This document shows positions 17,603-26,622 of a stretch of 37,368 nucleotides of DNA, in pieces. Positions within the stretch are counted from its first letter, which is position 1. Each line of letters opens with the position of its first letter. The notes under the pieces were generated by a model. That model was not told the origin of the DNA. It saw only the letters and a program-made list of their open reading frames with translations, and did no database searches. The position numbers and the translations under genes are program-made. The DNA comes from Pseudomonas putida (lineage in GTDB: Bacteria > Pseudomonadota > Gammaproteobacteria > Pseudomonadales > Pseudomonadaceae), in contig NZ_JANHLE010000041.1 of NCBI RefSeq assembly GCF_028682475.1, positions 1-37,368 of the forward strand. Reading direction: 5' to 3'.

Positions 17603-18301
17603 TCATTCTGCATCTGCTGTGGCGTTGACCAGGGTGAGCGTGTCCAGCGCCAACAGACTGAAATGGCCACGGGACCAGCCGCCAGTGTCGATATGCCAGA
17701 TATTGCCCAGCACCCGCATTGCATGCAGCGGGGTGTGACCGACGATCAACGCACGCAGGCCGGTAATCGGCCGCTCATCATCCACTTGCAACCGACGCCG
17801 CGACCACTGGCAATAATCCTGAAGCTCAATCGAAGGCTGCGCCTGCAATTGCTCGCACAGTTCGGACCAGCTGGCACAAGGGCAATCGGCGTGCAGCAGA
17901 CCGACCGGCCCGGCAGACGTCTCGACCTGCAGCGCCAAAGGCATGCGCGCAAAGCGCTCGGCGAAACGCGCCTGCTCGCTGGCGGGCAGATCAAGAAACC
18001 AGCCACCGCCCGCTGCCCGGTACTGGCCGTAATCCAGCCAGCCACCGCTCACATGCGTCACCGCCAGCGCCTCGTGGTTGCCCTGCACCGCATGGAACCA
18101 TGGCTGCTCCAGCCAGTGCAGCGCCTGCGGGCACTCCGGGCCGCGGTCCACCAGGTCACCGACGCTGAACAAGCGATCCACGGCGGGATCGAAACCGATG
18201 GCCGCCAGCTGTGTCTGCAGGCGCTGGAAATGACCGTGAATATCACCCACGGCATAATCGCGTCCGCGCTCGTTGATGGCAAACCGCTCAACCCTGCTCA
18301 C
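17603..18301 (-). CDS. PP-type metallophosphoesterase (serine/threonine protein phosphatase family)
   Basis: A 232-residue two-metal phosphoesterase of the lambda/PrpA phosphatase type. Metal-binding motifs appear in order: GDIHGH, GDLVDRGPE, GNHEA, and later GHTPL plus HIDTGG. Proteins of this group dephosphorylate phosphoproteins or nucleotides. Translation starts at GTG, with GAGGAGA eight bases upstream. It is divergent from the DUF3016 gene. Confidence 0.9.
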   Translation of the reverse strand: MSRVERFAINERGRDYAVGDIHGHFQRLQTQLAAIGFDPAVDRLFSVGDLVDRGPECPQALHWLEQPWFHAVQGNHEALAVTHVSGGWLDYGQYRAAGGGWFLDLPASEQARFAERFARMPLALQVETSAGPVGLLHADCPCASWSELCEQLQAQPSIELQDYCQWSRRRLQVDDERPITGLRALIVGHTPLHAMRVLGNIWHIDTGGWSRGHFSLLALDTLTLVNATADAE

Positions 18302-18378
18302 GCTGTTCTCTCCTCACCCGCCAGCCTTGGCAGGGGTACAATAAAAGCTGTGCAGACAGCTGCACCTGGAGGTGAATC

Positions 18379-18897
18379 ATGCGCCCTGCCCTGACCTTTG
18401 TCGTCCTCAGCCTGCTGGCTTCGAGCAGCCTGGCGCAAACGCCACCGGCCGCCTCGGTCGAGGTCAACTACGACAACCCCGAACACTTTCGCGATGCCAG
18501 CCTGGACTCCAATGGCTATGAACGCGGTGCCGACGAGCAGGTCATGAAAGAGCTGCGCAGCTATCTGCAGACGCTGGGCAAGCGCTATCTGCCACCCGGC
18601 CAGACCCTGCGCATCGACATCCGCGACATCGACCTGGCCGGCCGCTACGAACCCTGGCACGCCCAGGCCTACACGATACGTTTCATGCGCGACATCACCT
18701 GGCCCAGTATCGACCTGCACTACGTACTCTCGCAACAAGGTCAGCCGCTAAACCAGGCCGATGCCCACCTGACAGACAAGTTCTACCTGCAGCGTCCAGG
18801 CCGCAGCGCCACCAGCGACCGGCTGTATGCGGAGAAAGCCATGCTCGAAGAATGGTTCCGCAAGCAGTTTGCCGTACAACGCCAGACCGCCTCCTGA
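18379..18897 (+). CDS. DUF3016 domain secreted protein
   Basis: A 172-residue protein with a signal peptide (hydrophobic core within residues 5-18, then SLAQ) and a DUF3016-type domain: VEVNYDNPEHFRDA, LRSYLQTLGKRYLPPGQTLRIDIRDIDLAGRYEPW and the basic C-terminal EEWFRKQF. It is predicted to be periplasmic. Function is unknown. GGAGGTG stands five bases before the ATG. Confidence 0.85.
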   Translation: MRPALTFVVLSLLASSSLAQTPPAASVEVNYDNPEHFRDASLDSNGYERGADEQVMKELRSYLQTLGKRYLPPGQTLRIDIRDIDLAGRYEPWHAQAYTIRFMRDITWPSIDLHYVLSQQGQPLNQADAHLTDKFYLQRPGRSATSDRLYAEKAMLEEWFRKQFAVQRQTAS

Positions 18898-18954
18898 ACT
18901 TGTCGGCTCGCCTGGCAGTCTGAACCTGTGTGAACTATGCAGAGGAATACTCCA

Positions 18955-19239
18955 ATGGTCACTCACTACAAGGTCGCCGGCCACCTGGCTTGCGGCCACC
19001 ATGGCAATAACCTGATTTCGACCCGCGAACTCAATCGCGTCAAGTGCCGCAGCTGCCGCAACACCGACGCCTACAAGGAAGCCCGGCGCGAGCAACGCAA
19101 CGCCGCCCGCCGCGCTGCGCGCAAGGCCAGGACCCAGCCTGCCGCCAACGACTGGCGCAGTGCCTGGATCGAACGCCTGACCGCCCTGCCCGGATTGCAG
19201 CGCCTGCCGCGGGGCTTTCACGACCAGGCCTTCGTCTGA
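18955..19239 (+). CDS. Small Cys/His-containing basic protein of unknown function
   Basis: A 94-residue protein with a possible zinc site near the N terminus: CGHH (Cys13) and CRSC (Cys31, Cys34), followed by a very basic helix rich in Arg and Ala (YKEARREQRNAARRAARKAR). I do not recognise the family. AGAGGA lies about nine bases before the ATG at 18955, which is preferred over 18937. The basic helix could bind nucleic acid; this is a guess. Confidence 0.7.
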   Translation: MVTHYKVAGHLACGHHGNNLISTRELNRVKCRSCRNTDAYKEARREQRNAARRAARKARTQPAANDWRSAWIERLTALPGLQRLPRGFHDQAFV

Positions 19240-19279
19240 CCCCGGCGGCATAAACAGCTTGCGCCGAGCCATGCTGAAG

Positions 19280-20905
19280 TCAGGTCCTGAACTTCGACAC
19301 CATTGCATTGAGCTCCACAGCCAGGCGTGAAAGGTCCTGGCTGGCGGCGCTGGTCTGATTGGCACCGGCCGACGTCTGGGTCGACAGGTCGCGTATGTTC
19401 ACCAGGTTGCGATCCACTTCCCGGGCGACCTGGGCCTGCTCTTCGGAGGCCGAGGCGATCACCAGGTTGCGCTCGTTGATCGAGGAAATCGAGCTGGCGA
19501 TCACTTCCAGTGCGTCACCCGCAGCCTGGGCCACCTGCAAGGTATTGTTGGCGCGGTTCTGGCTGCTGTGTATGGCACCGACCGCACGCTCCGAGCCGGA
19601 CTGGATACCGCCGATCATCTGGCCGATTTCCTTGGTCGACGCCTGGGTCCGATGGGCCAGGGCGCGCACTTCATCGGCAACCACCGCAAAACCACGTCCG
19701 GCGTCGCCGGCACGGGCCGCTTCGATGGCAGCGTTCAGGGCCAGCAGGTTGGTTTGATCGGCAATGGCACCGATCACATCGAGCACCTGGCCAATCTCGT
19801 TGACCTGGCTGGCCAGTTGCTCGATTTCTTCCGAGGTGACCGTCACATCGCCGGCCAGCAGGCGGATCGACTCCAGCGCCTGCCTGACCTGATCACGCCC
19901 CTGCAGGGTGGTCTGGTCGGCCACCTGGGAGGCATCGGCGGTGCTCGAGGCGTTGCTCGCCACCTCTTCAACAGCGACCGTCATCTGGTTCACTGCCGTC
20001 GCCGCCTGATCGATCTCGGCGCTCTGCTGGTGCAGGCCACGGCTGGTGTCTTCGGTCACCGCGTGCAGTTCTTCCGAGGCCGAGGCCAACTGGTCAGACG
20101 CGCTGGATATCTGCCGGATCGTGTCGCGCAAGCTGTGCTGCATCGTGCGCAGCGAAGTCAGAAGCATCGCCGGTTCGTCGTTGCCGGTAACAGGGATTTC
20201 CTGGGTCAGCTCACCCGCGGCTACGCGCTTGGCCACCTCCACCGCCTCAGCCATGGGCGCGACGATGCTGCGGGTCAACAGAATGGCAATGATCGTCATC
20301 AGCAGCAGAATGATCACCAGCGCACTCACCACTACCGTCACCGCCTCAGTGAACGCCTCGCTGCTGTGCCGCGCGGCAGCATAGGCGCCCTCTGAGTTGT
20401 AGCGGATCAGCGCCGTCAGCGCGTTGAGCATCGTATCGGCATGTTCGGCAAGCGGGCCGTTGACCAGGCGATCGGCCTCTTCCAGCTTCTCGCTTGCTAC
20501 CGCAGCGACGATCTGCGCCTGCAGCGCGGAGTAGCGTTGGTACTGAGCGAAGAAATGCTCAAAGAGTTCGCGGTCCTGCGCCAGCGTGATGGTCTTTTCG
20601 TAGGCACTCAGCTGATCAGGCAGCGTCTTGTTGACTGCTGCCAGCAGATCGAGGGTGCGCTGGCGTACACTGGAATCATTGCGCAACACGCTGCGCAAGG
20701 TGAGCGCTCGCGCCCTGCCCAGGCTGGTACCCACATCACCAAGGGCAATGATCGCCGGCAGCCAGTCTTCGCGGATGCCATCGGTGGCGGCGTCCATCTG
20801 CCGGGCCTGAAACAGCGCGACCATTGCCATGATCACGACCAGCACCGCCAGAAACAGGAATGTGCATCCCGCGCGCATGCCTATCTTCATGTTTCGCAAC
20901 TGCAT
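19280..20905 (-). CDS. Methyl-accepting chemotaxis protein, four-helix-bundle sensor type
   Basis: A 541-residue chemoreceptor. Membrane segments lie at about residues 12-34 and 185-210, enclosing a roughly 150-residue periplasmic helical domain of the 4HB_MCP type. A HAMP domain follows to about residue 265, then the coiled cytoplasmic signalling domain with the highly conserved tip IADQTNLLALNAAIEAARAG and FAVVADEVRALA. It controls the CheA kinase. The ligand cannot be read from the sequence. A 25-bp near-perfect palindrome lies 41 bases upstream of its start. Confidence 0.93.
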   Translation of the reverse strand: MQLRNMKIGMRAGCTFLFLAVLVVIMAMVALFQARQMDAATDGIREDWLPAIIALGDVGTSLGRARALTLRSVLRNDSSVRQRTLDLLAAVNKTLPDQLSAYEKTITLAQDRELFEHFFAQYQRYSALQAQIVAAVASEKLEEADRLVNGPLAEHADTMLNALTALIRYNSEGAYAAARHSSEAFTEAVTVVVSALVIILLLMTIIAILLTRSIVAPMAEAVEVAKRVAAGELTQEIPVTGNDEPAMLLTSLRTMQHSLRDTIRQISSASDQLASASEELHAVTEDTSRGLHQQSAEIDQAATAVNQMTVAVEEVASNASSTADASQVADQTTLQGRDQVRQALESIRLLAGDVTVTSEEIEQLASQVNEIGQVLDVIGAIADQTNLLALNAAIEAARAGDAGRGFAVVADEVRALAHRTQASTKEIGQMIGGIQSGSERAVGAIHSSQNRANNTLQVAQAAGDALEVIASSISSINERNLVIASASEEQAQVAREVDRNLVNIRDLSTQTSAGANQTSAASQDLSRLAVELNAMVSKFRT

Positions 20906-20945
20906 GACTTACTCCCTAACAAGGTCCATAACGGCTAGATGCCGC

Positions 20946-20970
20946 AAGTGATATCATTATGACATCACTT
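20946..20970. promoter_or_regulatory. 25-bp near-perfect palindrome upstream of the chemoreceptor gene
   Basis: AAGTGATATCAT and ATGACATCACTT form 12-base arms with one mismatched pair around a central T. It sits in the 124-base gap between the end of the adenylation-acyltransferase gene and the chemoreceptor start, both on the minus strand. No T-run follows on the minus strand, so an operator is more likely than a terminator. Confidence 0.6.
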
Positions 20971-21029
20971 GGGTCTATTCAGATGGATGCAAGTCATGCA
21001 AGATCACCGTCCCAGGCGAGCGCTCCCCG

Positions 21030-23855
21030 TTACGCAACAGGCTCAAGCGCATCCGCCGCGCGCTTCCTCCTGCTCCAGCGCATCAAGACGATCTGAACCA
21101 CCTTGTTCCAGCAGTAGGCCACCGCGACGCCGCCGACGATGGCAAGCACCACCGCGAGCGCCGGCTGATCGCTGATGCGCCGGGCCACAGAGTGAAATTG
21201 AAAATGCGTCAGGTAGATGTACAGGGTTGACGAGGCGATCACTGCGCCGCCCCGCGCGATCATGCCAGGCACGGGAACCGACCGCAGCCAGATCAGCGCG
21301 AGAACCGCTGGCAGGGCGATATCGATGTGTTTTCTCAGCATGAATTCGTCCCAGCCAAGTTCCGCGACGGTCATCAGCTCCAGCCCGCCGACAATCAGAA
21401 CAGCCATGGCACTGGCGCCCCACTTCTGCGCCGTGGTGTCGGCGTAGTGAACGGCCATGCCGAGTACCATCACCGCCAGGTAGTGCTGTGGCACCCGGTT
21501 GTACAACGGCGCGGCGTCGAATACGAACAGCTTGAGCAGCGCATCCGTCGCCAGCAGTGCGCATGCGGCGACGACCAGACAACGAAACGGATCGACGCTG
21601 ATTATTGTGCGCACACGCCTGAACGACAGGACGAGCCCGATGATCAGGATCATCTGCACCAGCACTTCGATGTACCAATAGTGAAAAATGCCGACACGAT
21701 CGGTCGGAAACCAGTTGGAAATCAGCAACAGCGATTGCCAGCGCAGCTTGTCGAACAGCAGCTGAATCAAAACGGTGTACAGAACGGTCGGCACCGCGAT
21801 GCTGGCAACGGATTTGAGCAGCATGCGGGCGTCACCGCGCTCTTCGATGGCCTTGAACTGAAACCGTGCCAGGCTGATGCCGGAGATCAGGAACAGCACC
21901 GTCGTCTCGCCGCTGATCAGCCAGTTGGAAAACACATGCAGATGCCCGACGACAATCAGGATGATCGAGGCCACCCGCAGGAACACCGGCATTTCCATCG
22001 CCCGCAGTGACCACTTCGAGGGCCTGGCTTGGCTGGCCAACTCGGCGAATTCCCGTACCGGGGTGACTTCCCAACGATCCGGCAGATGGCCGATCAGCTC
22101 TTCCAGGACCATTGACGCCTGGACAAAGGACAGCGAGTCCCCTCCCAGTTCGACGAAGCTAAGGTTGGCATCGACATCCGGCACCTGGAGAATCTGCGCC
22201 CAGGCCTCGGTCAGTTTCAGGGTAAACGGCGACAGGTCCTGACGGGCACTGGCGGCGGTTGCAGCCGCATGGTCGAACGGTGCAGGCAACGCCCGCTTGT
22301 CGATCTTGCCGTTGGGTGTTAGCGGAATGGAGTCGAGGAAAACGAACAGCGCCGGGACCATATAGTCCGGTAGCTCGCTGGCGAGGGCCTCACGCAATTG
22401 AGCCGCAGACACCGGCTGCTCTGCCACACAATAGGCGACCAGCCTTACCATCGCGCTGTCATGGTTGGCCAGCACCACGCATTGCTTGATCTGTGCATGG
22501 CGGACGATAGCGTTTTCGATTTCAGCCAGTTCGATGCGGTGGCTGCGAATCTTCACCTGACTGTCAGCACGCCCCAGAAAGTTGACACTGCCATCGGCAA
22601 GGTAGGTGCCAAGGTCGCCGGTGCGGTAACAGATGTCGTTCGCGGCACCGGTAAACGGGTTGACCACGAATTTTTCCCCGGTCAGCGCCGCATCCCCCCA
22701 GTAGCCTAGCGACAGATAAGGGCTGCGGATCAGGATTTCCCCGACTTCACCTGCACTGACCAGTTGATTGGCGTCGTTCACGATCAGCAGTTGCGCGCCG
22801 TCAATGCCCTTGCCCAGCGGGATTCTGGCGTTGTCGGCGTGCTCATCGACTTGATGGAAGGCCATCGCCTGCGGGGTTTCCGTAGTGCCGTAGAAGTTGA
22901 CGCTGATGGCATCGGGAGCAATCGCGCGCATCTGCTGGTACAGCGTCTGGCTGAGTGCATCGCCGCCCCAGAACAGATAGCGCAGGTGATTGAATGCCTG
23001 TGCGTTCATCCGCGCACCGGTTTCAATCAATTTGCCCAGCGGCGGCGTGAGGTGAATGACCGAGACTGCATGGCGCTGTATCCACGTCGCCAGGGCCGAA
23101 GGGTTGGTCAGGGTCGCCTGGGTCGGACAGATGATTTTCGCGCCAATCGACAGCGGCGTGAACACATCCCGGTACACCGGATCATGCCCCAGCCCGGAAA
23201 GCAGGGAAAAACTGTCGTCGCGGGTAAATCCATGACGACTGACATGCCATTCGATGAAATGCACCAGTGGCGCGTGATGGGTGACGATCCCCTTGGGTTC
23301 GCCGGTGCTGCCTGAAGTGAAGGTGATATAGGCCGGGTGGCCGGGGTTGATTTCAGGCAGCAGCGCTTGCTCACAGGCAAATTGCTGCAGCGCTTGCTCA
23401 GGCGCTTGCGCCACCCTGACGACCTGCGGTGCCGCATGGCTTGCACCCGGCGCCGGGTGCGCGAGATTGAACGCGTCCCTGGCATCCCCGCACAGCAATA
23501 CAAAGGCCGGTTCAAGCGTGGCGATGATCTGGCTGACACGGGCAGGCGGATAGGCGACGTCGGCAATGGTGAAGGTCAATCCGGCGCGCAACACGCCGAG
23601 CATGGCATACACCAGCCCCGCACAGCGGCTTGAGACAATCACCACCCGCTCGGATCGGCTGGCACCGCTTGCGATCAGTAGCGCCGCGATACCCCGGCTG
23701 ATCTGTTCAAGCTGACGATAGCTGCAGGTAACGTCCTGACCAATGATGGCCGTTGCATCAGGCGAGCACCTTGCCTGGTGCAGAAAGTCGTGAAATATCG
23801 GGCGCTCGGCACGATAGTCCAGGCTCAGCGTCGGAATGGGGCGCAGATCCGGCAT
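21030..23855 (-). CDS. Adenylation - carrier - membrane acyltransferase-3 fusion protein
   Basis: A 941-residue, three-part protein. An NRPS-type adenylation domain covers about residues 15-525: FTSGSTGEPKG (179-189), NFYGTTETPQ (320-329), YRTGDL (410-415) and catalytic Lys517 in TPNGKIDKRALP. A carrier domain follows (about 540-610) with the phosphopantetheine serine Ser574 in LGGDSLS. From about 620 to 930 there are roughly ten membrane segments of an acyltransferase-3 (OafA-like) domain with Arg627-x10-His638. The protein would activate a carboxylic acid, load it on its own carrier and pass it to an acceptor at the inner membrane. It lacks condensation and thioesterase domains. No partner biosynthetic gene is adjacent. 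Substrate and acceptor are unknown. Confidence 0.88.
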   Translation of the reverse strand: MPDLRPIPTLSLDYRAERPIFHDFLHQARCSPDATAIIGQDVTCSYRQLEQISRGIAALLIASGASRSERVVIVSSRCAGLVYAMLGVLRAGLTFTIADVAYPPARVSQIIATLEPAFVLLCGDARDAFNLAHPAPGASHAAPQVVRVAQAPEQALQQFACEQALLPEINPGHPAYITFTSGSTGEPKGIVTHHAPLVHFIEWHVSRHGFTRDDSFSLLSGLGHDPVYRDVFTPLSIGAKIICPTQATLTNPSALATWIQRHAVSVIHLTPPLGKLIETGARMNAQAFNHLRYLFWGGDALSQTLYQQMRAIAPDAISVNFYGTTETPQAMAFHQVDEHADNARIPLGKGIDGAQLLIVNDANQLVSAGEVGEILIRSPYLSLGYWGDAALTGEKFVVNPFTGAANDICYRTGDLGTYLADGSVNFLGRADSQVKIRSHRIELAEIENAIVRHAQIKQCVVLANHDSAMVRLVAYCVAEQPVSAAQLREALASELPDYMVPALFVFLDSIPLTPNGKIDKRALPAPFDHAAATAASARQDLSPFTLKLTEAWAQILQVPDVDANLSFVELGGDSLSFVQASMVLEELIGHLPDRWEVTPVREFAELASQARPSKWSLRAMEMPVFLRVASIILIVVGHLHVFSNWLISGETTVLFLISGISLARFQFKAIEERGDARMLLKSVASIAVPTVLYTVLIQLLFDKLRWQSLLLISNWFPTDRVGIFHYWYIEVLVQMILIIGLVLSFRRVRTIISVDPFRCLVVAACALLATDALLKLFVFDAAPLYNRVPQHYLAVMVLGMAVHYADTTAQKWGASAMAVLIVGGLELMTVAELGWDEFMLRKHIDIALPAVLALIWLRSVPVPGMIARGGAVIASSTLYIYLTHFQFHSVARRISDQPALAVVLAIVGGVAVAYCWNKVVQIVLMRWSRRKRAADALEPVA

Positions 23856-24022
23856 GTTTTTGTTTGCTCCGCAGGGTCGGTACGTGGCTAACAGCGAAAC
23901 CCGTTCGTCCGGCTATGGTTGCCGTCGGATGATAGGTGAACGCTAGTGCACGCTGGCCGCGGGCGCCAATGCTGCGGTCCGTTTGCGAGAACACGCAGCA
24001 CTGGATTTGCCAGATAAGCTGA

Positions 24023-24223
24023 TTACTTGAGCTGCAACCGAAGGTTGTTCAAGTGCTCAAGCGCAGCCTCTTTCTCCTCGTTGCTGGCCGGGCCCTCGCT
24101 GCCCATGATTGAGGAATAGGCATCCTCGTAGACCTTCGCCACAATCTGGGCGCTCTCGGACCGCTTCAGGAAAGCCATTAGAAGGTGTTCTACTGCATCG
24201 ACTTGCGCTTGATTCAAGCTCAC
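24023..24223 (-). CDS. Small orphan protein
   Basis: A 66-residue acidic, mostly helical protein (MSLNQAQVDAVEHLLMAFLKRSE..., ending EALEHLNNLRLQLK-like). A strong AGGAGG lies five bases before GTG at 24223, which is chosen over the GTG six bases upstream that would overlap the ribosome site. Not recognised as any family. It may be divergently expressed from the hemerythrin region. Confidence 0.65.
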   Translation of the reverse strand: MSLNQAQVDAVEHLLMAFLKRSESAQIVAKVYEDAYSSIMGSEGPASNEEKEAALEHLNNLRLQLK

Positions 24224-24229
24224 AACCAC

Positions 24230-24608
24230 CTCCTGGGCCCGGCCCTATGCCGGTAACCCGTAATACTCCATTGGCGCAAAAAATTCCATTCGAGCGTCAT
24301 TTCGCGCTGAACACCAAGGCAGCGCCGCGCGGGTACGAAGCGACAAGATCGCGGGTGATTCCGGACAAGTTGCCGCTCCCTGCGTCCAGGTTACAACACG
24401 CCAGATCAAGCAGATTGCAACGCAGTGATGCATTGTTCGGGTGGTCTGCACGACTCAGGCCGCGACCGCAGACCGCTATCTCCCTGATTTGCATCGACAA
24501 ATACAGATCAGCTGGACGGCACAGATAGTGCGTGAGTAACAGGGTTGTTCATGCAGCATCGGCACTTGTTTCGATGCGCGACGACCTTATCACCCAGAGG
24601 AAATGAAG
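24230..24608. other. Gap without a supported gene
   Basis: About 380 bases lie between the small orphan gene and the hemerythrin gene. Short open frames exist on both strands but none has a good ribosome site or recognisable protein. The promoter for the hemerythrin gene must lie here, but no convincing boxes were found. Confidence 0.5.
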
Positions 24609-25076
24609 ATGAACGCTATCGATCTGCTGAAGGACGACCATGCGCGCGTGAAATCCATCCTAAGCGAGCTGACTGACTCGACAGAGCGCGGAATCAAAAA
24701 GCGCACGCAACTACTGGCGAAACTTGAGATGGAAATAACCATCCACACACAGCTTGAAGAAAAGATCCTCTACCCTGCGTTCAAGGCAGCGGGAGGCAAG
24801 GAGCAAGACGTACTGTACTTCGAGGCAAAGGAAGAGCACCGCACTGTAGACGCCTTGGTCCTGCCAGATCTGAAAAAGACCGACCCGGGCACTCTAGAGT
24901 TTTCAGGTCGAGTGAAGGTCGTGAAAGAACTTCTCGAGCATCACATCGAGGAGGAGGAAAAGGAGATGTTCCCTCAGGCCAGGAAGCTGCTCGGGAAAGC
25001 AAAACTTGAGGACCTCGGTGCGCAAATGGAAACAATGCAGGCAACGCTCAAAAAAACCATGGCGGCAGCGGCTTGA
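24609..25076 (+). CDS. Hemerythrin-like domain protein
   Basis: A 155-residue protein of the hemerythrin HHE family, which binds a di-iron centre and can sense or carry oxygen or protect against nitrosative and oxidative stress. Likely iron ligands are His11 (KDDHARV), His46 and Glu50 (TIHTQLEE), His77 (EEHRTVD) and the His111/His112-Glu cluster (LLEHHIEEEEKEMFP). The ATG at 24609 is preferred over 24603 because AGAGG lies eight bases before it. The C-terminal tail is Ala-rich. Confidence 0.88.
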   Translation: MNAIDLLKDDHARVKSILSELTDSTERGIKKRTQLLAKLEMEITIHTQLEEKILYPAFKAAGGKEQDVLYFEAKEEHRTVDALVLPDLKKTDPGTLEFSGRVKVVKELLEHHIEEEEKEMFPQARKLLGKAKLEDLGAQMETMQATLKKTMAAAA

Positions 25077-25089
25077 TCTTTATCGATGA

Positions 25090-25230
25090 CCGCTCGAAAT
25101 TAACAATGACGGAGGAAAGGCTCTATCGGGGGATGTTGAGCCGATCTGCAATTACGGCTCTACTGTAGAAATGGAGGTTTACGCCCCCGATAATGGTGAG
25201 TACAGAACCTTTGAAATGGACGACGACTGA
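25090..25230 (+). pseudogene. Possible gene remnant before the DUF4156 lipoprotein
   Basis: An open frame runs from 25090 to a stop at 25228-25230, with a protein-like sequence (ICNYGSTVEMEVYAPDNGE) but no start codon except an internal ATG at 25171. It may be the tail of a degraded gene. No family is recognised. It may equally be chance coding. Confidence 0.25.
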
Positions 25231-25232
25231 TC

Positions 25233-25529
25233 ATGCTCAGAATCAAAACCACCGGAGTTCCAGTAGCACTTCTCATTACCCTACTTGCTGGCTGCACCAC
25301 GCAGCTGACGAATGAAGGCGCGAAGGTGAGCCTTGTCACTGCACCTAAAGCCGCTGGCTGCGATGTGATTCATGAGTTCAAGGCCCAGGGTTCTTCTGCA
25401 GATGACGCTCTGAACATTGCGCTCAACCAAACAGCCAAGATAGGAGGTAATGGTTTGGGTGTTGAATCCGTCAACGAGGTCGATGGGGATTCCGAGATCA
25501 ACGGCGTCGCCCTCAAATGTCGGCGGTGA
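25233..25529 (+). CDS. DUF4156-type lipoprotein
   Basis: A 98-residue lipoprotein. The signal peptide ends in the lipobox LLAGC (Cys21), so it is lipid-anchored after processing. The mature sequence (VSLVTAPKAAGCDVIHEFKAQGSS, DALNIALNQTAKIGGNGLGVESV, VALKCRR) fits the DUF4156 family with its two conserved cysteines. Function unknown. The ribosome site is not strong. Confidence 0.75.
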   Translation: MLRIKTTGVPVALLITLLAGCTTQLTNEGAKVSLVTAPKAAGCDVIHEFKAQGSSADDALNIALNQTAKIGGNGLGVESVNEVDGDSEINGVALKCRR

Positions 25530-25538
25530 GTGGAGAAA

Positions 25539-25868
25539 TCAATCCAAGCAATCTCTTGCCACCTGTCGTAGCTTATCGCTCGACAGAAAGCTTCCTTTGT
25601 AAAACGTCGCCCGACTGCCGTCTTGATATTCGACGACTTCCAAGACCTCGTCAGATGCCACTGCGCTGGGCGCTATTAACCGATAGCCGTGGCTGATTGA
25701 TTTCTGCGTAGAGAGCGGCGCCAGCGCTTGCCACCTAGGCAGTACGCAATCCGCGTACTCCTCAGGTGTTTTACTCGTCAGCTTACTGCCCGTAGGATTT
25801 CCAGGCGATGCACAACCAGCAAGATTCGCGACTAACAACGAACAAACCAGAATCCGAAAAATAGGCAT
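25539..25868 (-). CDS. Putative lipoprotein of unknown family
   Basis: A 109-residue protein with a signal peptide ending in lipobox LAGC (Cys19). The mature part contains CVLPRWQALAPLSTQ and VVEYQDGSRATFYKGSFLSSDKLRQVARDCLD. Two more cysteines near the middle and end could pair. It is convergent with the DUF4156 gene, with a 9-base gap. I do not recognise the family. Confidence 0.7.
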   Translation of the reverse strand: MPIFRILVCSLLVANLAGCASPGNPTGSKLTSKTPEEYADCVLPRWQALAPLSTQKSISHGYRLIAPSAVASDEVLEVVEYQDGSRATFYKGSFLSSDKLRQVARDCLD

Positions 25869-25975
25869 GGCGGTTAACCTGTGTGAACTAAGCCGACGTT
25901 ACCAATCAACATCAGTAGGCCCCCATCAACGAAGTAGCCCTTCTCTTTATAGCAAGCCGTGACTTTTCAGCGCAG

Positions 25976-26161
25976 CTACTTACGCAAAATGCAGCTGACT
26001 GGCCGCTCATCTACCTGGGGCGGCATGCCGCCAACAGGGGATAAAGGCAATCGCTCCACCACCTCTGACGCGGCACGGCCTTTAGACTCGTTGTATCGGT
26101 AGAGCCCATCCATCGCCTGCCGCATCAGCGGCTCACCAGCGGCGATTTTCGTCCAGGTCAT
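25976..26161 (-). CDS. Small hypothetical protein, low support
   Basis: A 61-residue open frame starting MTWTKIAAGEPLMRQAMDG. A possible GGGAG lies about 12 bases before the ATG. The sequence looks like a real protein N terminus but is short and has no recognised domain. It may be a remnant. Confidence 0.35.
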   Translation of the reverse strand: MTWTKIAAGEPLMRQAMDGLYRYNESKGRAASEVVERLPLSPVGGMPPQVDERPVSCILRK

Positions 26162-26378
26162 CCAGGACTCAGCTCCCTGTTAATGGGTCAGGGCAGCATA
26201 GGTCGCCTCGCACACAGTACCAACCGTGTGAATTTGGTCGACAGCTTGCGTGAGGAAATAGCGGAACCTTGCTGTTAACACAGTGCATCTCTTATAAAAA
26301 ATAGAGGCTCCTAAAAAGTATCGCCACCCTTAAGTTTATCGCGAAATAAAGGAGATTTCGCTCGACGCACCACCCCCA

Positions 26379-26594
26379 TTAAAGTGAAAAGTTAAACTTC
26401 TCCGCCTCATCGAATAAGAAATAAATTGTAACAAAGACCTCTTGAAATATTCTAATCACCAAGAACCCAACATTTACTGGCCAAGAATGAGAAACTTTGC
26501 CTTTTATAGCTGGATGGAAACCCAGTTCATTAAAGCCCCACCCAATGGTAACGTATGCTTTCGCAATGCTCAGCACCAGAAACAACATGAGCAA
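26379..26594 (-). CDS. Small putative membrane protein, low support
   Basis: A 71-residue frame with two hydrophobic stretches (LMLFLVLSIAKAYVTIGWGF and VGFLVIRIFQEVFVTIYFLF). The start is TTG or the ATG six bases later, and neither has a clear ribosome site. It lies in the AT-rich part of the accessory stretch. Not recognised. Confidence 0.35.
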   Translation of the reverse strand: MLMLFLVLSIAKAYVTIGWGFNELGFHPAIKGKVSHSWPVNVGFLVIRIFQEVFVTIYFLFDEAEKFNFSL

Positions 26595-26622
26595 ACTTGT
26601 TGGTTGAATAAAGGATTAACGA

